Shown one piece after another: positions 18,528-28,473 of a DNA stretch of 64,000 nt (the first letter of the stretch is position 1; each line of letters starts with the position of its first letter). The stretch spans positions 124,001 to 188,000 of the forward strand of contig NZ_CP097269.1 in the NCBI RefSeq assembly GCF_028473645.1, written 5' to 3'. Made by a program: the position numbers and the translations under genes. The notes under the pieces are model-generated. The model was not told the origin of the DNA. It saw only the letters and a list, made by a program, of their open reading frames with translations, and ran no database searches. The stretch comes from Acidovorax sp. GBBC 1281. Lineage in GTDB: Bacteria > Pseudomonadota > Gammaproteobacteria > Burkholderiales > Burkholderiaceae_C.

Positions 18528-18698
18528 GGTGAGTCGCCGCATTATGGGCGCACGGGTGCACCGTGAAAGCCGGCGCAATGGCGGGAACCCACCGTTGTTC
18601 GCCGGTTCCTGGTGGTGTCACGGGGCGGTGGCGTGTGGCCGCCCCGTTCATTCAGCCAGCGCCCGCGCGGGTCCGCCGGCGCCGCGCACGGCCCGCCG

Positions 18699-21600
18699 TC
18701 AGGGCGTGGGCTGGGACGCGTCCGCGCCGGATCCGGCGCTGCGGCCGGTCGGTGGCGTGGGCAGCGGAAGGGGCTGCGGGGTGACGGGGGGCCGCCGCGG
18801 GTCGAAGTTGGGGGGCACGGGCCGCGGTACCGAGCGGCCCGCAGCCCCGACGGACTCCGGCGTGGGCAGGGGCATGGGCTGCGGGGTCGTGGGGGCCCAA
18901 CGTGCGCCTGCGGGCGTGGCCCGGCGTCCCGCTGCGCTAGTGGGCGGGGTGGTCCCCTCGGGTGGCAGCGGAAGGGGATGGCTCTCGGACGGCTCGCCGT
19001 CCACGCCATCGTCTTCGGGCACCCAGTCCTGCAAGGAGGGGCTGGCGATGACCGGCGGCCTGGGGAGCGGGTGAAGGGGGTGCTGGTCGTTGAACGGCTC
19101 CTTGAACAACTGGCCCAGCGTCGGGCGTCGTTGCCGCGTTGGTGGGGGTTCCACGTCCGGGGCCTGGGGCGTCTGCAGGTCCGGCTCCTCGGGCTCCTGC
19201 GCCTTGTTCACGCCGTCGTTGGCCCGGGTGAAGAGACCCTGCGCTTGCTGTTGTGCCTGGGCCGCGAGCTTGGTGGCCTGGGCTTCGGCGCGTGCGCGCC
19301 AGACCGCCTGGGGATCGGCGGCGGCCGCCGGCTCCCGTTCGATTTCGACTTCTGTTTCAGGATCGGGCCTGGGCTCGGGGTTCTGTGCCACCGGGGAGAA
19401 TTTCGGCGCCCATCGGGCCGAGTGGTCATCTGGGGCCGCGGCGTGCTGCTGCGGGGTGCGGCCCACCTGCTGGGAGCCTGCCGGCAGGAATTCGTGCAGC
19501 CGGGTGGACTCCGACGCCGCCTTGCCCTGCAGCATGCCGAGTGCGGCGCTCTGCGATGCCTCGTCCTTGGCCTTCGTCTTGAATTGCAGGTTGTTGGCGG
19601 TCCAGGCGTCGTGGCTGTCCAGCAGGGTGCGCACCTTGGCCCGATAGCCGTCGGCCTTGGCCTGCTGTGCCTGTGCGATGGCCTGCTGACGCGCTGCCTC
19701 GGCCTGCTGGGTGGCCGCCAAGTCCCGCAATCGTGCCGCGGCCTCTTGCTGGGCCAGTGCCACGGCGGGCTGGCCTGCGGCGGCGGCCCGCCGGATGGCG
19801 GCCTGGGCCTGTTGGCTTTCCATGGTGGCTCGCCGGGCGGCCTGGGTCGCCTGCTGCGCTGCGGCGGCGGCTTTCTGGCCCGTTCCGGTGGCCTGCTGTG
19901 CCAGGCCCTGCAGCTTGTCGTAGGCCTCGGCCGCCTGGGGGCGCAGCTTGGTCACCACGGAAAACGTCATGCCGGGCGCGCTGGCCTGCGCGGCCTGGAC
20001 CAGGGTGTCCTGCAGGCGCAGCCAGGCGCGGCCGGTCTTTTCTTCCGCCGAGGCATGCGGCACGCCGTCGCGGGCGGCCATGACCGAAACGAACTCGTGC
20101 ATCCGGGGTTCGAGTTCGGCCAGAAAATCATCCAGGTCTTCGAACTCGCGGATCATCTGGGTCTGGTCGGCCCAGGTTTCGCCATGGCGGGTCGTCATGC
20201 GCAGCGTGGTATCGACCCCGCTGTTGGCCAGTTGCTTGCGAAAGTCCAGCCCGGCCCCGCGCGCCTGGGCGGCCTTTTCCGGATCGTGTTTGGACGCCGG
20301 CACCAGCCCCAGGCTGGCGTTGGCGCTCGCGTGGACATCGGCCCGGTGCTGTGCCGACAGCTTGTATTCCTCCACGTTCAGCCCCGAACGGCTTTCCGTC
20401 TGCACCGAGCGCGACCGCTGGTTGCTGCTGGCGACCCCCGCCTGCACGCCCACGCCGATGGCGCGCCGCGTGGCCTTGCGGTCGTGCTCGTCGCGGTCCC
20501 GGGGCCCGCGGGCACGCACCATGGCGTTGGCGCCGATGGCCATCTCGGACGTGCGGCTGCGCTTGGTGTTGGACAGTTCGGCCACGGCCAGGGCGGGAAA
20601 ATGCTCCAGCAGGTGGGCCAACGGGTCCATCTCCAGAGCCCCTTCCGTCGATGCGCCGCCGCCGTGGGCCATGGCAATGAGCGCATCGGCGAAGTGCCGC
20701 CGCAAGGTGTCTTCATGGGAGGCGGTGCGCTGCATGCGCAGGCTCACGCCTTCGGTGCGCGAGGTCTCGCCGCCGGCCTCCAGGCGCATGTCGAAGCGCA
20801 GCGCGATGCCCGCTTCGTCATCGCCCAGGTTGAACTCGTGGTCCTGGTTCCCCAGCTCGCGCCGCAGGCCCACGCTGAGCCCCACGTTGGCGTTCTTGGA
20901 GTCCGCCGTGGCGATCTGCATCTGCATGGCCGCGCCGACCATGTTGAGGTCCATCGAGCGCTCGTGCCCCAGGCCGATGCCCGCGATCGGCGTGACGAGT
21001 TCCGGCGTGGCGGTGGTCACCGACACGGCCTTGCCCAGCTCCAGCCGGGCCAGCCGTGCATCGCTGCTCTTGATCTTCTCGCCCAGGCTGATGCGCTGCG
21101 ACAGCGACTTCATCACTTCGGCCGCATCGGCCGGGCCGCGCAGGTCGTTGAACAGCGTGATGGTGTCGGACACGCACAGCTCGAAGCGGTTCACGTGCAC
21201 GTCCCGCTGCAGGGCCTGCAGCGCGGGCGCCGCCGTTTTCACGGTATCGGCCACCGTGCGGGGCGGGGTGCTGCCGGACGCCGCGCCGGTGCTGGCCGTG
21301 GGCGGGCTCCAGGGCACGGACAGGGCCGCATCGACCAGGGTGCGCATCAGCCGGCCCGCATCGTCGCCCGATTCCTTCATCTGGGACCAGGCGCGGCGCA
21401 CCGAGTCGGGCCAGGCGTTCTGCACCTGGTCGAGGGCCTCTTCCCGGGACGGGCGCTCGCCCTCGGGCAGGGTCTTGAGCCAGTCCTGGGTGAGCTTGCT
21501 CTCGATGGCCTCGAAGGTGTCGATGCGCAGGGACCGCAAGGCGGCCGCGGGCTTCACCTTGGCCAGCAGGTCGGCCGATACCACCATCAGGTCGGCCAGT

Positions 21601-23813
21601 GCCCGGGTCTGCGGCGCCTCCGCGCCGGCCGCGGCCCTGGCCGCTTCGGCAATCTCATGAAAGCCGCCGATGGCTTCGTGGGCGATGGCATCGGTACGCA
21701 GGCCCCGGGCGACCTGGCTGGGGCCCACCGTGGGGGACAGCGTGCCATCGGCCAGGGCCCGCAGATCGGTGTGCTCGCTCAGCACCCGCAGGATGTGCCC
21801 GACATTGGGGCGGCTGCCGCGCAGCGCTTGCCAGTCCGCGGCCAGGCCGGGGGGCAGCCCGGCCATGCCCTCGGCCCCCAGGTGGGCCTCCACTTTCTGG
21901 AACAGGTCCTTGCCCAGGTGCTTGAGCGTGCTCTGCGAGGGGGCCGGCGTGTCTCCGCCCAGCCCCAGCTCCGTCAGCACCCCGAGCATCAGGGTTTCGG
22001 CCGGCGACGCGCCGGCCCCTGCGCGCGACTGCAGATCGATGCGCAGGTCGGTGGCCGTGCGGTGCAGCGATGCCACCGCCTCGTCGCGGCGCGGCAGCAT
22101 GCCGTTCTCGCCGGCGGCGGCGGTCATCTTGCGCATGACCGACTTGCGCCACATCGTCGGCTGCGCGCCGGGCAGCCAGGACGCGATGGCGGGCAGCGCA
22201 GGCGCCAGCAGCCCTTCCATGCCCGCCGAGTTCTTGACGATGGCCTTGGGCAGCCCGCCTGTCAGCCAGTTACGCAAGCGCCCCAGCCGCCCCGACGCCG
22301 CCCGCGCGTTGCGCTGGCTGGTCTGGTCGAGCGCCCCGTCGCTGAACTGCAGCAGCCGCTGGCGCACGCGGTCGTAGCTGGATCCCGGCGCCTTGGTCGT
22401 GAACCCGTTCTGCAGGCAATGGAACGCGGTGCGCTGCGCCACCGTCCGCTCGGATTCGGGCACCGGGTGGTGCCGTGGCTGGGCCAGCTCGACCGCATGC
22501 GCCACTGCGTCGCGCAGCAACGCCATGTCCGCCGGGGCCTCGGCCGACCCGGGGCCCTCCTGCTGCCGGGACGACTGCAGATGCAGCATCGCCGACATGG
22601 CCACCTGCAAGGCATCCTGCCGGGTCCCGGCGGCGGGAGGGTCTGTCATCCTGGCCAGCAGGCGCATGCCGCCTGCCGGCCTGGCGATGGCGCACGCCAG
22701 GCGCGACAGCGGCTGCAGGTCGGCGCGGGTTTCGCGGTCCGGTGGGGAAGGCTGCAGGGCGTCGTGCACCAGGCCGACCAGCCGGGCCGGCGAGCTGTGC
22801 GACAGGTTTTCCATGGCCGTCGCCAGTCCCTCGGGATCACCGGCAAAGGTGTCGCGGGCGGTGTTGATCAGCAGCTCGACGGCCAGCACGTCGGGCACCT
22901 TGGTACCGTGGTTCAGTGCCGCGACCAGCGTGTCGGTGGCCGCCTGCAGCCGGGGCTGCAGGGGCTCGGGCACGCCCGAGAGCAGTTCGGCGACCATCCT
23001 GGCGTTGGCGGCGGTCGCCGCATCCTTGGAGCGCTGCTCGGCGGCCTTGGCGGCGTCGGTCAGCTGTTGCAGTGCGCCTTCCGTGTTCACGCGCGCGCCA
23101 TCGGGCAATGCGGCCTGGGTGGCCAGGTGGATGGTCGCCTTGGCCTTCTCGGCATGGACCAGGCCTTCCAGATGGCCCAGCACGATGGACTTCGTTTCCG
23201 CCGTGGCGCTGCCCTGGCTGCTCTGGCCTCCGGCCTTGAGGCCACCGGCTTCATAGAACATCTCCAGTGCATCGCTGGGCACGCTGGCAGGGCCCTTGCC
23301 CAGCGACAGCACGGACAGCGCCTGCTGGGCCCAGTACGCCGCCGTGCCCGCGATGCCGCCTTCCCGGCCCGATCCTTCGGTACCGGGCGACTGGCCGGTC
23401 TCCACCTGGTGCAGTGCCTCCTGCACGGCCTGCGCCAGCCCGGTCTTGGTGGCGTTGGGCAGTGGCACCCGTCCGTCCGCCTCGAACCGCGGCGCCTGCA
23501 CCTGGTTGTGCCGCACCACCGGGTGCTGGGTCTGCGTGCCCACCGCCAGCGGGCCCAGGCTGGCGTTGGCCGTGGTCTTGCCGCCCTTCCAGAGGCTTTT
23601 GAGCTTGGACAGGACGGTCCGGTCCGAGCGCTGCGCCATGTTGGCGGTGGTGTAGACCGCCGCCGATCCGCTCTTGCCGCGCGCAGCGAGCCCCTCCGGC
23701 CCCTTCAGGCTGGCGCTGCGCTCCGGGGCGTCCGGGACCGGGGACGCAGGCCGTGCAGGCGTGGACGGAGGCCGTCCGGCCGGCTGGATTTCCCCTGAAC
23801 TGGTGGCACGCAT
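18699..23813 (-). CDS. Very large candidate type III secreted effector 2 (PIP-box gene, family not recognised)
   Basis: A 1,704-residue protein I cannot assign. The start at 23813 has GGGAGAC 6 bases upstream; the open frame reaches 23903, inside the PIP box, so the longer start is excluded. Residues 1-50 are Ser/Pro/Ala-rich without signal peptide. Residues 50-900 are helical, Ala-rich. Residues about 930-1250 switch to alternating polar/non-polar strands (MDLNMVGAAMQMQIATAD, EMAIGANAMVRARG, AIGVGVQAGVASSNQ), suggesting a beta barrel or sheet. Residues about 1310-1390 are a Gln/Ala coiled coil. The last 160 residues are Pro-rich with TPQPLPLPTP/TPQPMPLPTP repeats. Size and mixed architecture recall AvrE-type giants, but no shared motif was seen. 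Effector role is inferred from promoter and layout. Confidence 0.75.
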   Translation of the reverse strand: MRATSSGEIQPAGRPPSTPARPASPVPDAPERSASLKGPEGLAARGKSGSAAVYTTANMAQRSDRTVLSKLKSLWKGGKTTANASLGPLAVGTQTQHPVVRHNQVQAPRFEADGRVPLPNATKTGLAQAVQEALHQVETGQSPGTEGSGREGGIAGTAAYWAQQALSVLSLGKGPASVPSDALEMFYEAGGLKAGGQSSQGSATAETKSIVLGHLEGLVHAEKAKATIHLATQAALPDGARVNTEGALQQLTDAAKAAEQRSKDAATAANARMVAELLSGVPEPLQPRLQAATDTLVAALNHGTKVPDVLAVELLINTARDTFAGDPEGLATAMENLSHSSPARLVGLVHDALQPSPPDRETRADLQPLSRLACAIARPAGGMRLLARMTDPPAAGTRQDALQVAMSAMLHLQSSRQQEGPGSAEAPADMALLRDAVAHAVELAQPRHHPVPESERTVAQRTAFHCLQNGFTTKAPGSSYDRVRQRLLQFSDGALDQTSQRNARAASGRLGRLRNWLTGGLPKAIVKNSAGMEGLLAPALPAIASWLPGAQPTMWRKSVMRKMTAAAGENGMLPRRDEAVASLHRTATDLRIDLQSRAGAGASPAETLMLGVLTELGLGGDTPAPSQSTLKHLGKDLFQKVEAHLGAEGMAGLPPGLAADWQALRGSRPNVGHILRVLSEHTDLRALADGTLSPTVGPSQVARGLRTDAIAHEAIGGFHEIAEAARAAAGAEAPQTRALADLMVVSADLLAKVKPAAALRSLRIDTFEAIESKLTQDWLKTLPEGERPSREEALDQVQNAWPDSVRRAWSQMKESGDDAGRLMRTLVDAALSVPWSPPTASTGAASGSTPPRTVADTVKTAAPALQALQRDVHVNRFELCVSDTITLFNDLRGPADAAEVMKSLSQRISLGEKIKSSDARLARLELGKAVSVTTATPELVTPIAGIGLGHERSMDLNMVGAAMQMQIATADSKNANVGLSVGLRRELGNQDHEFNLGDDEAGIALRFDMRLEAGGETSRTEGVSLRMQRTASHEDTLRRHFADALIAMAHGGGASTEGALEMDPLAHLLEHFPALAVAELSNTKRSRTSEMAIGANAMVRARGPRDRDEHDRKATRRAIGVGVQAGVASSNQRSRSVQTESRSGLNVEEYKLSAQHRADVHASANASLGLVPASKHDPEKAAQARGAGLDFRKQLANSGVDTTLRMTTRHGETWADQTQMIREFEDLDDFLAELEPRMHEFVSVMAARDGVPHASAEEKTGRAWLRLQDTLVQAAQASAPGMTFSVVTKLRPQAAEAYDKLQGLAQQATGTGQKAAAAAQQATQAARRATMESQQAQAAIRRAAAAGQPAVALAQQEAAARLRDLAATQQAEAARQQAIAQAQQAKADGYRAKVRTLLDSHDAWTANNLQFKTKAKDEASQSAALGMLQGKAASESTRLHEFLPAGSQQVGRTPQQHAAAPDDHSARWAPKFSPVAQNPEPRPDPETEVEIEREPAAAADPQAVWRARAEAQATKLAAQAQQQAQGLFTRANDGVNKAQEPEEPDLQTPQAPDVEPPPTRQRRPTLGQLFKEPFNDQHPLHPLPRPPVIASPSLQDWVPEDDGVDGEPSESHPLPLPPEGTTPPTSAAGRRATPAGARWAPTTPQPMPLPTPESVGAAGRSVPRPVPPNFDPRRPPVTPQPLPLPTPPTGRSAGSGADASQPTP

Positions 23814-23851
23814 GGTCTTGTCTCCCTGGAATTCTTCTGGAATCCCATGGT

Positions 23852-23857
23852 TGTATA
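23852..23857 (-). promoter_or_regulatory. -10 element of effector candidate 2
   Basis: TATACA on the minus strand, within the perfect palindrome TTGTATACAA (23851-23860), begins 27 bases after the PIP box, close to the 30-base spacing seen in HrpX/HrpB promoters. It predicts a leader of about 30 bases before the ATG at 23813. Confidence 0.6.
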
Positions 23858-23883
23858 CAAGTCCTGGCAGCCTTCCCGGTGAT

Positions 23884-23908
23884 GCGAAGCCGTGCATCTG
23901 CACGCGAA
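23884..23908 (-). promoter_or_regulatory. PIP box of effector candidate 2
   Basis: On the minus strand TTCGC-N15-TTCGC (equal to TTCG-N16-TTCG), an exact match to the plant-inducible-promoter/hrpII consensus recognised by AraC-type activators HrpX/HrpB. It is correctly oriented and 71 bases upstream of the start codon, with a TATACA hexamer between. Confidence 0.87.
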
Positions 23909-23995
23909 AAGGCCGCCGCGCCTTGGGCGCAGCAGCGCAAACCCTGTGCTAGAGGGGCGGGCGGCACCGATGGCAGGGCGCCGCCGCGCCGCCAC

Positions 23996-26900
23996 TCACA
24001 GCGGGTGCGGCGCTTCGGGCGCGCGGGGTGCCTGGGGGGCTGGTGGGGGCCGCCGCATCACCCGGCGCTGGAACCACTGCGCGAAGTCGTCCACGTACGT
24101 GAACACCGCCGGCACCACCAGCAGGCTGAGCACGGTCGAGGTGATGAGCCCGCCGATCACCGCCACCGCCATGGGCGAGCGAAAGCTCATGTCGGCGCTG
24201 CCCAGCGCCAGGGCGATGGGCATCATGCCGGCGCCCATGGCGAGCGTGGTCATGATGATGGGCCGCGCGCGCTTGTGGCAGGCGTCCAGCAGCGCGTCCC
24301 AGCGGCTCATGCCCTGGTCGCGGCGCGCCACGATGGCGTACTCCACCAGCAGGATGGAGTTCTTGGTGGCGATGCCCATCAGCATGATGAGCCCGATGAG
24401 CGAGGGCATCGAAAAGCTCTTGCCCGCCACCAGCAGCGCCACGAACGCCCCGCCCAGCGACAGCGGCAGCGCCGCCAGGATGGTCACCGGCTGCAGGAAG
24501 TCCTTGAACAGCAGCACCAGCACGAGGTAGATGCAGATCACGCCCGTGAGCATCGCCAGGCCGAAGCTGGCGAACAGCTCGCCCATCATCTCGGCATCGC
24601 CCACGTCGATCAGGCGCACGCTTGCGGGCAACTGGGCGACGGCGGGCAGTTGCTTGACGGCCTCGGTCACCTCGCCCAGGCCGCGCGCGCCCAGCTCGAT
24701 CTCGAAGTTGACGTTGCGCGAGCGGTCGTAGCGGCTGATGACGGCCGGCCCGCCCGCCACCTCCAGCGTGGCGACCTCGCCCAGCCGCACCGGCCCGCGG
24801 GCGCCGGGCACCGTGAGGCGCTCCAGCACCGACAGGTCCTCGCGCGCCGCGTTGTCCAGGCGCACGACGATGGGTACCTGCCGCTGCGCCAGGTTCAGCT
24901 TCGGCAAATACTGGTCGTAGTCGCCCACCGTGGCCACGCGCAGGGTCTCGGCGATGGCGCTGCTGGTCACGCCCAGGTCGGCGGCGCGCGCGAAGTCCGG
25001 GCGCACGGCGATCTCGGGGCGCACCAGGCTGGCGGTGGAACTCACGCCGCCGATGCCCGGGATGGTGCGGATGCCGCGCTCGACCGCCTGCGCGGCCGTG
25101 GCCAGGGCCTGCGGGTCTTCGCTGGCCAGGGCCAGCACGTACTTGTCGTTGGAGCCGCCCAGGCCGATCTTCACGCGCACGCCGGGCAGGTCCTCCAGCG
25201 CGGCGCGCAGCTGCTGCTCGATGACCTGCTTGCGCGGGCGCTCGCCGCGCGGGTCCATGCGCAGGGTGAGCGTGGCCTTGCGCGGGTCGCCCACGCCCGC
25301 CCCGGCGAACGGGTCGGAGCCGGCCGAGCCGCCGCCGATGGTGGTGTAGATGCTCGCCACGTGGCCCACGCGCTGCACGCGTTCGGTGGCCTGCGCCACC
25401 GCCACGCGGGCATCGGCCAGCAGGCTGCCGGGCGGCAGCTCCAGGTTGACCTGGGTCTGCGCGTTGTCGTCGGCCGGGATGAAACCCGAGGGCAGCAGCG
25501 GGATCAGCGCGATCGAGCCGGCGAAGAACAGCAGCGCGCCCAGCAGCGTGATCACGCGGTGGCGCAGGCACCAGGCCGAGGCGCGCATGTAGGTGCCCAG
25601 CCAGCGCGGCTCCTTTTCCTGCGCCACCATGGGTTTCATGATGTAGGCGGCCATCATGGGCGTGAGCAGCCGTGCCACCACCAGCGAGGCGAACACCGCC
25701 AGCGCCGCCGTCCAGCCGAACTGCTTGAAAAAGCGCCCGGCGATGCCGCTCATGAACGCGGTGGGCAGGAACACCGCGATCAGCGTGAAGGTGGTGGCGA
25801 TCACCGCCAGGCCGATCTCGTCTGCCGCCTCCATCGCCGCCTGGTAGGGCGACTTGCCCATGCGCAGGTGGCGCACGATGTTCTCCACCTCCACGATGGC
25901 GTCGTCCACCAGGATGCCCACCACCAGCGACAGTGCCAGCAGCGTGATGATGTTGATGGAAAAGCCCAGCAGGTGCATGCCGATGAAGGCCGGGATGACC
26001 GACAGTGGCAGCGCCACGGCCGAGACGATGGTCGCGCGCCAGTCGCGCAGGAAGAGCCACACCACGACCACGGCCAGGATGGCGCCCTCGTACAGCAGGC
26101 GCATGGAGCTGTCGTACTCGTCGCTGGCGATGTCCACGAAATCGACCGTGCGCGTGAGGTGCAGGTCGGGCCGCTCGGCCTGGAGCTTGTCCAGCGCCCG
26201 CTGCACGCCCGCGCCCACCTCGACCTCGCTGGCGCCGCGGCTGCGCGAAACCTCGAAGCCGATCACCGGCTTGCCGTCCAGCAGCGCGGCGGTGCGCTGC
26301 TCGGCCACCGTGTCGCTGATGGTGGCCACCTGGTCGAGCCGGATGTGGCGGCCGTCGGTGAGCGGGATGTCCATGGCGCCGATCTCCTGCGCCGTCTGCA
26401 CGGTGGCGATGGTGCGCACGGGCTGCTCCGCGCCGCCGAGGTCGGCGCGGCCACCCGCGCTCTCGATCTGCACCTGGCGCAGCTGGCGCGACACGTCCGC
26501 GGCCGTGGCCCGCAGGGCCTGCAGGCGCAGCGGGTCGAGCGACACGCGCACCTCGCGCGATACGCCGCCCACGCGGTTCACCGCGCCCACGCCCGGCACG
26601 GCCAGCAGGCGGCGGGTGAGGGTGTCGTCCACGAACCACGACAGCGCCTCGTCGTCCAGGCGGTCGGACGCGATGGCGAACGCCAGGATGGGCTGGGACG
26701 ACAGTTCGAGCTTGGCGACGATGGGGTCGCGCAGGTCGGCCGGCAGGTCGGCGCGCACGCGGCTCACGGCCGAGCGCACGTCGTCCACCGCTTCCTGCAC
26801 CGGCTTTTCGAGCTGGAACTCGGCTGCGATGGTGGCCGTGCCGTCCACCAGGGTCGAGGTGATGTGCTTGAGGCCCTGCGTGGTGGCGATGGCGTTCTCG

Positions 26901-27100
26901 ATCTTGCGCGCCACGTCGGTTTCCAGCTGCCCCGGCGCCGCGCCCGGCAGCGACGCGGTGACCATGACCACGGGCAGGTCCATGTCGGGAAAGTTCTGCA
27001 CCTTCATCGCGTGGAACGACAGCATCCCCGCGAAGGAGAGCAGCACGAACAGCATCGCGGCCGGAATCGGGTTTCGGATGGACCAGGCGGAGAGGTTCAT
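23996..27100 (-). CDS. RND efflux transporter (HAE1/AcrB family), inner-membrane pump
   Basis: A 1,034-residue AcrB-type proton-drug antiporter. The first helix follows MNLSAWSIRNPIPAAMLFVLLSFAGM, then the PN1/PN2 periplasmic domain, helices 2-6 from YEGAILAVVVVWLFLRDWRATIV with the proton-relay DD in VGILVDDAIVEVENI, a second periplasmic domain, and helices 8-12 with GIATKNSILLVEYA. AAGGAC precedes the ATG. It is the last gene of an operon with the outer membrane factor and adaptor, behind a TetR regulator. Likely substrates are hydrophobic drugs or plant antimicrobials; the sequence does not tell which. Confidence 0.93.
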   Translation of the reverse strand: MNLSAWSIRNPIPAAMLFVLLSFAGMLSFHAMKVQNFPDMDLPVVMVTASLPGAAPGQLETDVARKIENAIATTQGLKHITSTLVDGTATIAAEFQLEKPVQEAVDDVRSAVSRVRADLPADLRDPIVAKLELSSQPILAFAIASDRLDDEALSWFVDDTLTRRLLAVPGVGAVNRVGGVSREVRVSLDPLRLQALRATAADVSRQLRQVQIESAGGRADLGGAEQPVRTIATVQTAQEIGAMDIPLTDGRHIRLDQVATISDTVAEQRTAALLDGKPVIGFEVSRSRGASEVEVGAGVQRALDKLQAERPDLHLTRTVDFVDIASDEYDSSMRLLYEGAILAVVVVWLFLRDWRATIVSAVALPLSVIPAFIGMHLLGFSINIITLLALSLVVGILVDDAIVEVENIVRHLRMGKSPYQAAMEAADEIGLAVIATTFTLIAVFLPTAFMSGIAGRFFKQFGWTAALAVFASLVVARLLTPMMAAYIMKPMVAQEKEPRWLGTYMRASAWCLRHRVITLLGALLFFAGSIALIPLLPSGFIPADDNAQTQVNLELPPGSLLADARVAVAQATERVQRVGHVASIYTTIGGGSAGSDPFAGAGVGDPRKATLTLRMDPRGERPRKQVIEQQLRAALEDLPGVRVKIGLGGSNDKYVLALASEDPQALATAAQAVERGIRTIPGIGGVSSTASLVRPEIAVRPDFARAADLGVTSSAIAETLRVATVGDYDQYLPKLNLAQRQVPIVVRLDNAAREDLSVLERLTVPGARGPVRLGEVATLEVAGGPAVISRYDRSRNVNFEIELGARGLGEVTEAVKQLPAVAQLPASVRLIDVGDAEMMGELFASFGLAMLTGVICIYLVLVLLFKDFLQPVTILAALPLSLGGAFVALLVAGKSFSMPSLIGLIMLMGIATKNSILLVEYAIVARRDQGMSRWDALLDACHKRARPIIMTTLAMGAGMMPIALALGSADMSFRSPMAVAVIGGLITSTVLSLLVVPAVFTYVDDFAQWFQRRVMRRPPPAPQAPRAPEAPHPL

Positions 27101-27164
27101 GGCAGGTCCTTGCGGGCGGCAGCAGGGCCGCGGTGGCAACTGGGCAAAAGCATGTTTTGCTCCT

Positions 27165-27205
27165 TATTTAATAGCATGATGCCCTAGTATTCATTGTGCT
27201 GCAGG
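27165..27205 (+). repeat. Dispersed intergenic repeat, divergent copy C
   Basis: TTATTTAATAGCATGATGCCCTAGT followed by CATTGTGCTGCAGG aligns with copies at 13408 and 41157 (shared ATAGCA, ATGCCCTAGT and GCTG-AGG). It lies between the adaptor and pump genes of the RND operon and overlaps the end of the adaptor gene. Confidence 0.5.
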
Positions 27206-28390
27206 TACTTTTGGTGCAGATGCCGCGGGCCGGGGCGCCGGCGCGGACGCCGCTGCTGCGGGCGCTGCGGCCTGCACGCGCACCAGGTCGCCGTCGTTCA
27301 GGAACGCGCCGCCGCGCTCGACCACCGTCACGCCCGGCTGCAGGCCCGAGACGATCTCCACCCGGTCGCCCGTGCGCTGGCCGGTCTGCACGCGGCGCAT
27401 CACCACGCGGCTGCCCTCGCCGATCTCGAACACGCTGCTGAAGCCGTCGCGTACCACCACGGACGACTGCGGCACGCTGAGCGCATCGCGCTGGCCCAGC
27501 AGAAAATCGCCGCGCGCAAACATCCCCGCACGCACGTCGGGGTGCAGTGGCAGGTCCACATAGACCAGGCCGTTGCGCGTCTGCGGATCGACGGTGGGGG
27601 CGATCATGCGCACGGTGCCCGGCACCTGCGCGCCGCTGGCGGCCGTGACGATCACCTGGCTGCCGGGGCGGATGCGCGGCAGGTCGTTGGAGGTGACCTC
27701 GGCACGCCATTCCAGGCGGCCCTTGCGCACCATGCGAAAGAGTTCGGTGCCCGCGCCCAGCACCGCGCCAACGGTGGCCGTGCGCGAGGAGATGACGCCG
27801 CTGTCCGGCGCCAGCACCTGGGCATGCTTGAGCCGCAGCTGCTGCGCGTTGAGGGCCGCCTGCGCCGCCTCCACGCGGGCCTGGGCGGTCTCGCCGGCGG
27901 TCGCGTACTGCTGGATCTGCTGCTGGCTCAGGGCGCCGCTGGCCTGCAGCGTGCGGGCGCGCTCGGCGTTGGCGGCGGCCTCGGCGGCGCTCGCGCGGGC
28001 CTCCAGCAGGCTCGCGCGGGCCTGGGCCACGTCGGCCTGCAGCGTCTCGGGCGCGAAGGTGGCCAGCACCTGGCCGGCGCGCACCGTGTCGCCCACGTTC
28101 ACGCGCACGTCGGTCAGGCGCAGGCCGCTGCTTTCGGTGCCGATGCTGGCCTCCTGCCACGCGGCGACGTTGCCGTTGGCGGGCAGGCGCTGCGCCAGCG
28201 AGGTGCGCGTGGGCTGCGTGGTGGTGACGGTGAGCGCGGGCCTTGGCTCGCCGGCCTTGGCGCTCTTGGCGTCGTCCGCCGCGCGCGAGGGGCCGGCGGC
28301 CATCAGCGCGCCGGCGGCGGCGAGCACGCACACGGCCAGCACGGCCAGCGCCGCGGGAAGGGAGGAGGGGGTGAATTTCAAGCGCTGCAT
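27191..28390 (-). CDS. RND efflux periplasmic adaptor (membrane fusion protein)
   Basis: A 399-residue HlyD/AcrA-type adaptor that links the RND pump to the outer membrane channel. It has an N-terminal hydrophobic signal or anchor ([23 protein letters not shown]), the lipoyl half [40 protein letters not shown], an Ala/Gln-rich coiled-coil hairpin with [14 protein letters not shown], the second lipoyl half [22 protein letters not shown], and a beta barrel ending in [23 protein letters not shown]. The tail is Ala/Pro-rich. No lipobox. Start MQRLKF (28390) has GGA upstream; an ATG at 28405 is possible. Second gene of the efflux operon proper. Confidence 0.9.
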   Translation of the reverse strand: MQRLKFTPSSLPAALAVLAVCVLAAAGALMAAGPSRAADDAKSAKAGEPRPALTVTTTQPTRTSLAQRLPANGNVAAWQEASIGTESSGLRLTDVRVNVGDTVRAGQVLATFAPETLQADVAQARASLLEARASAAEAAANAERARTLQASGALSQQQIQQYATAGETAQARVEAAQAALNAQQLRLKHAQVLAPDSGVISSRTATVGAVLGAGTELFRMVRKGRLEWRAEVTSNDLPRIRPGSQVIVTAASGAQVPGTVRMIAPTVDPQTRNGLVYVDLPLHPDVRAGMFARGDFLLGQRDALSVPQSSVVVRDGFSSVFEIGEGSRVVMRRVQTGQRTGDRVEIVSGLQPGVTVVERGGAFLNDGDLVRVQAAAPAAAASAPAPRPAASAPKVPAAQ

Positions 28391-28473
28391 GGGGGTTCCA
28401 TTCATGCGGTCAACGACGACGACTGAAGACAAAGCGGGAGACGATTGCGAGCGGTGCGGCGGTGCATGGCGGC

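Noticed and set aside
18612..23798. A 1,728-residue open frame on the plus strand opposite effector candidate 2
   Set aside because: It is a GC-rich antisense frame: Gly/Arg/His-rich low-complexity product, no domain, no ribosome binding site. The minus-strand gene has a promoter, start and sensible protein.
23753..27187. A 1,144-residue open frame opposite the RND pump
   Set aside because: The product is His/Gln/Arg-rich noise mirrored from a clear AcrB-type gene on the minus strand.
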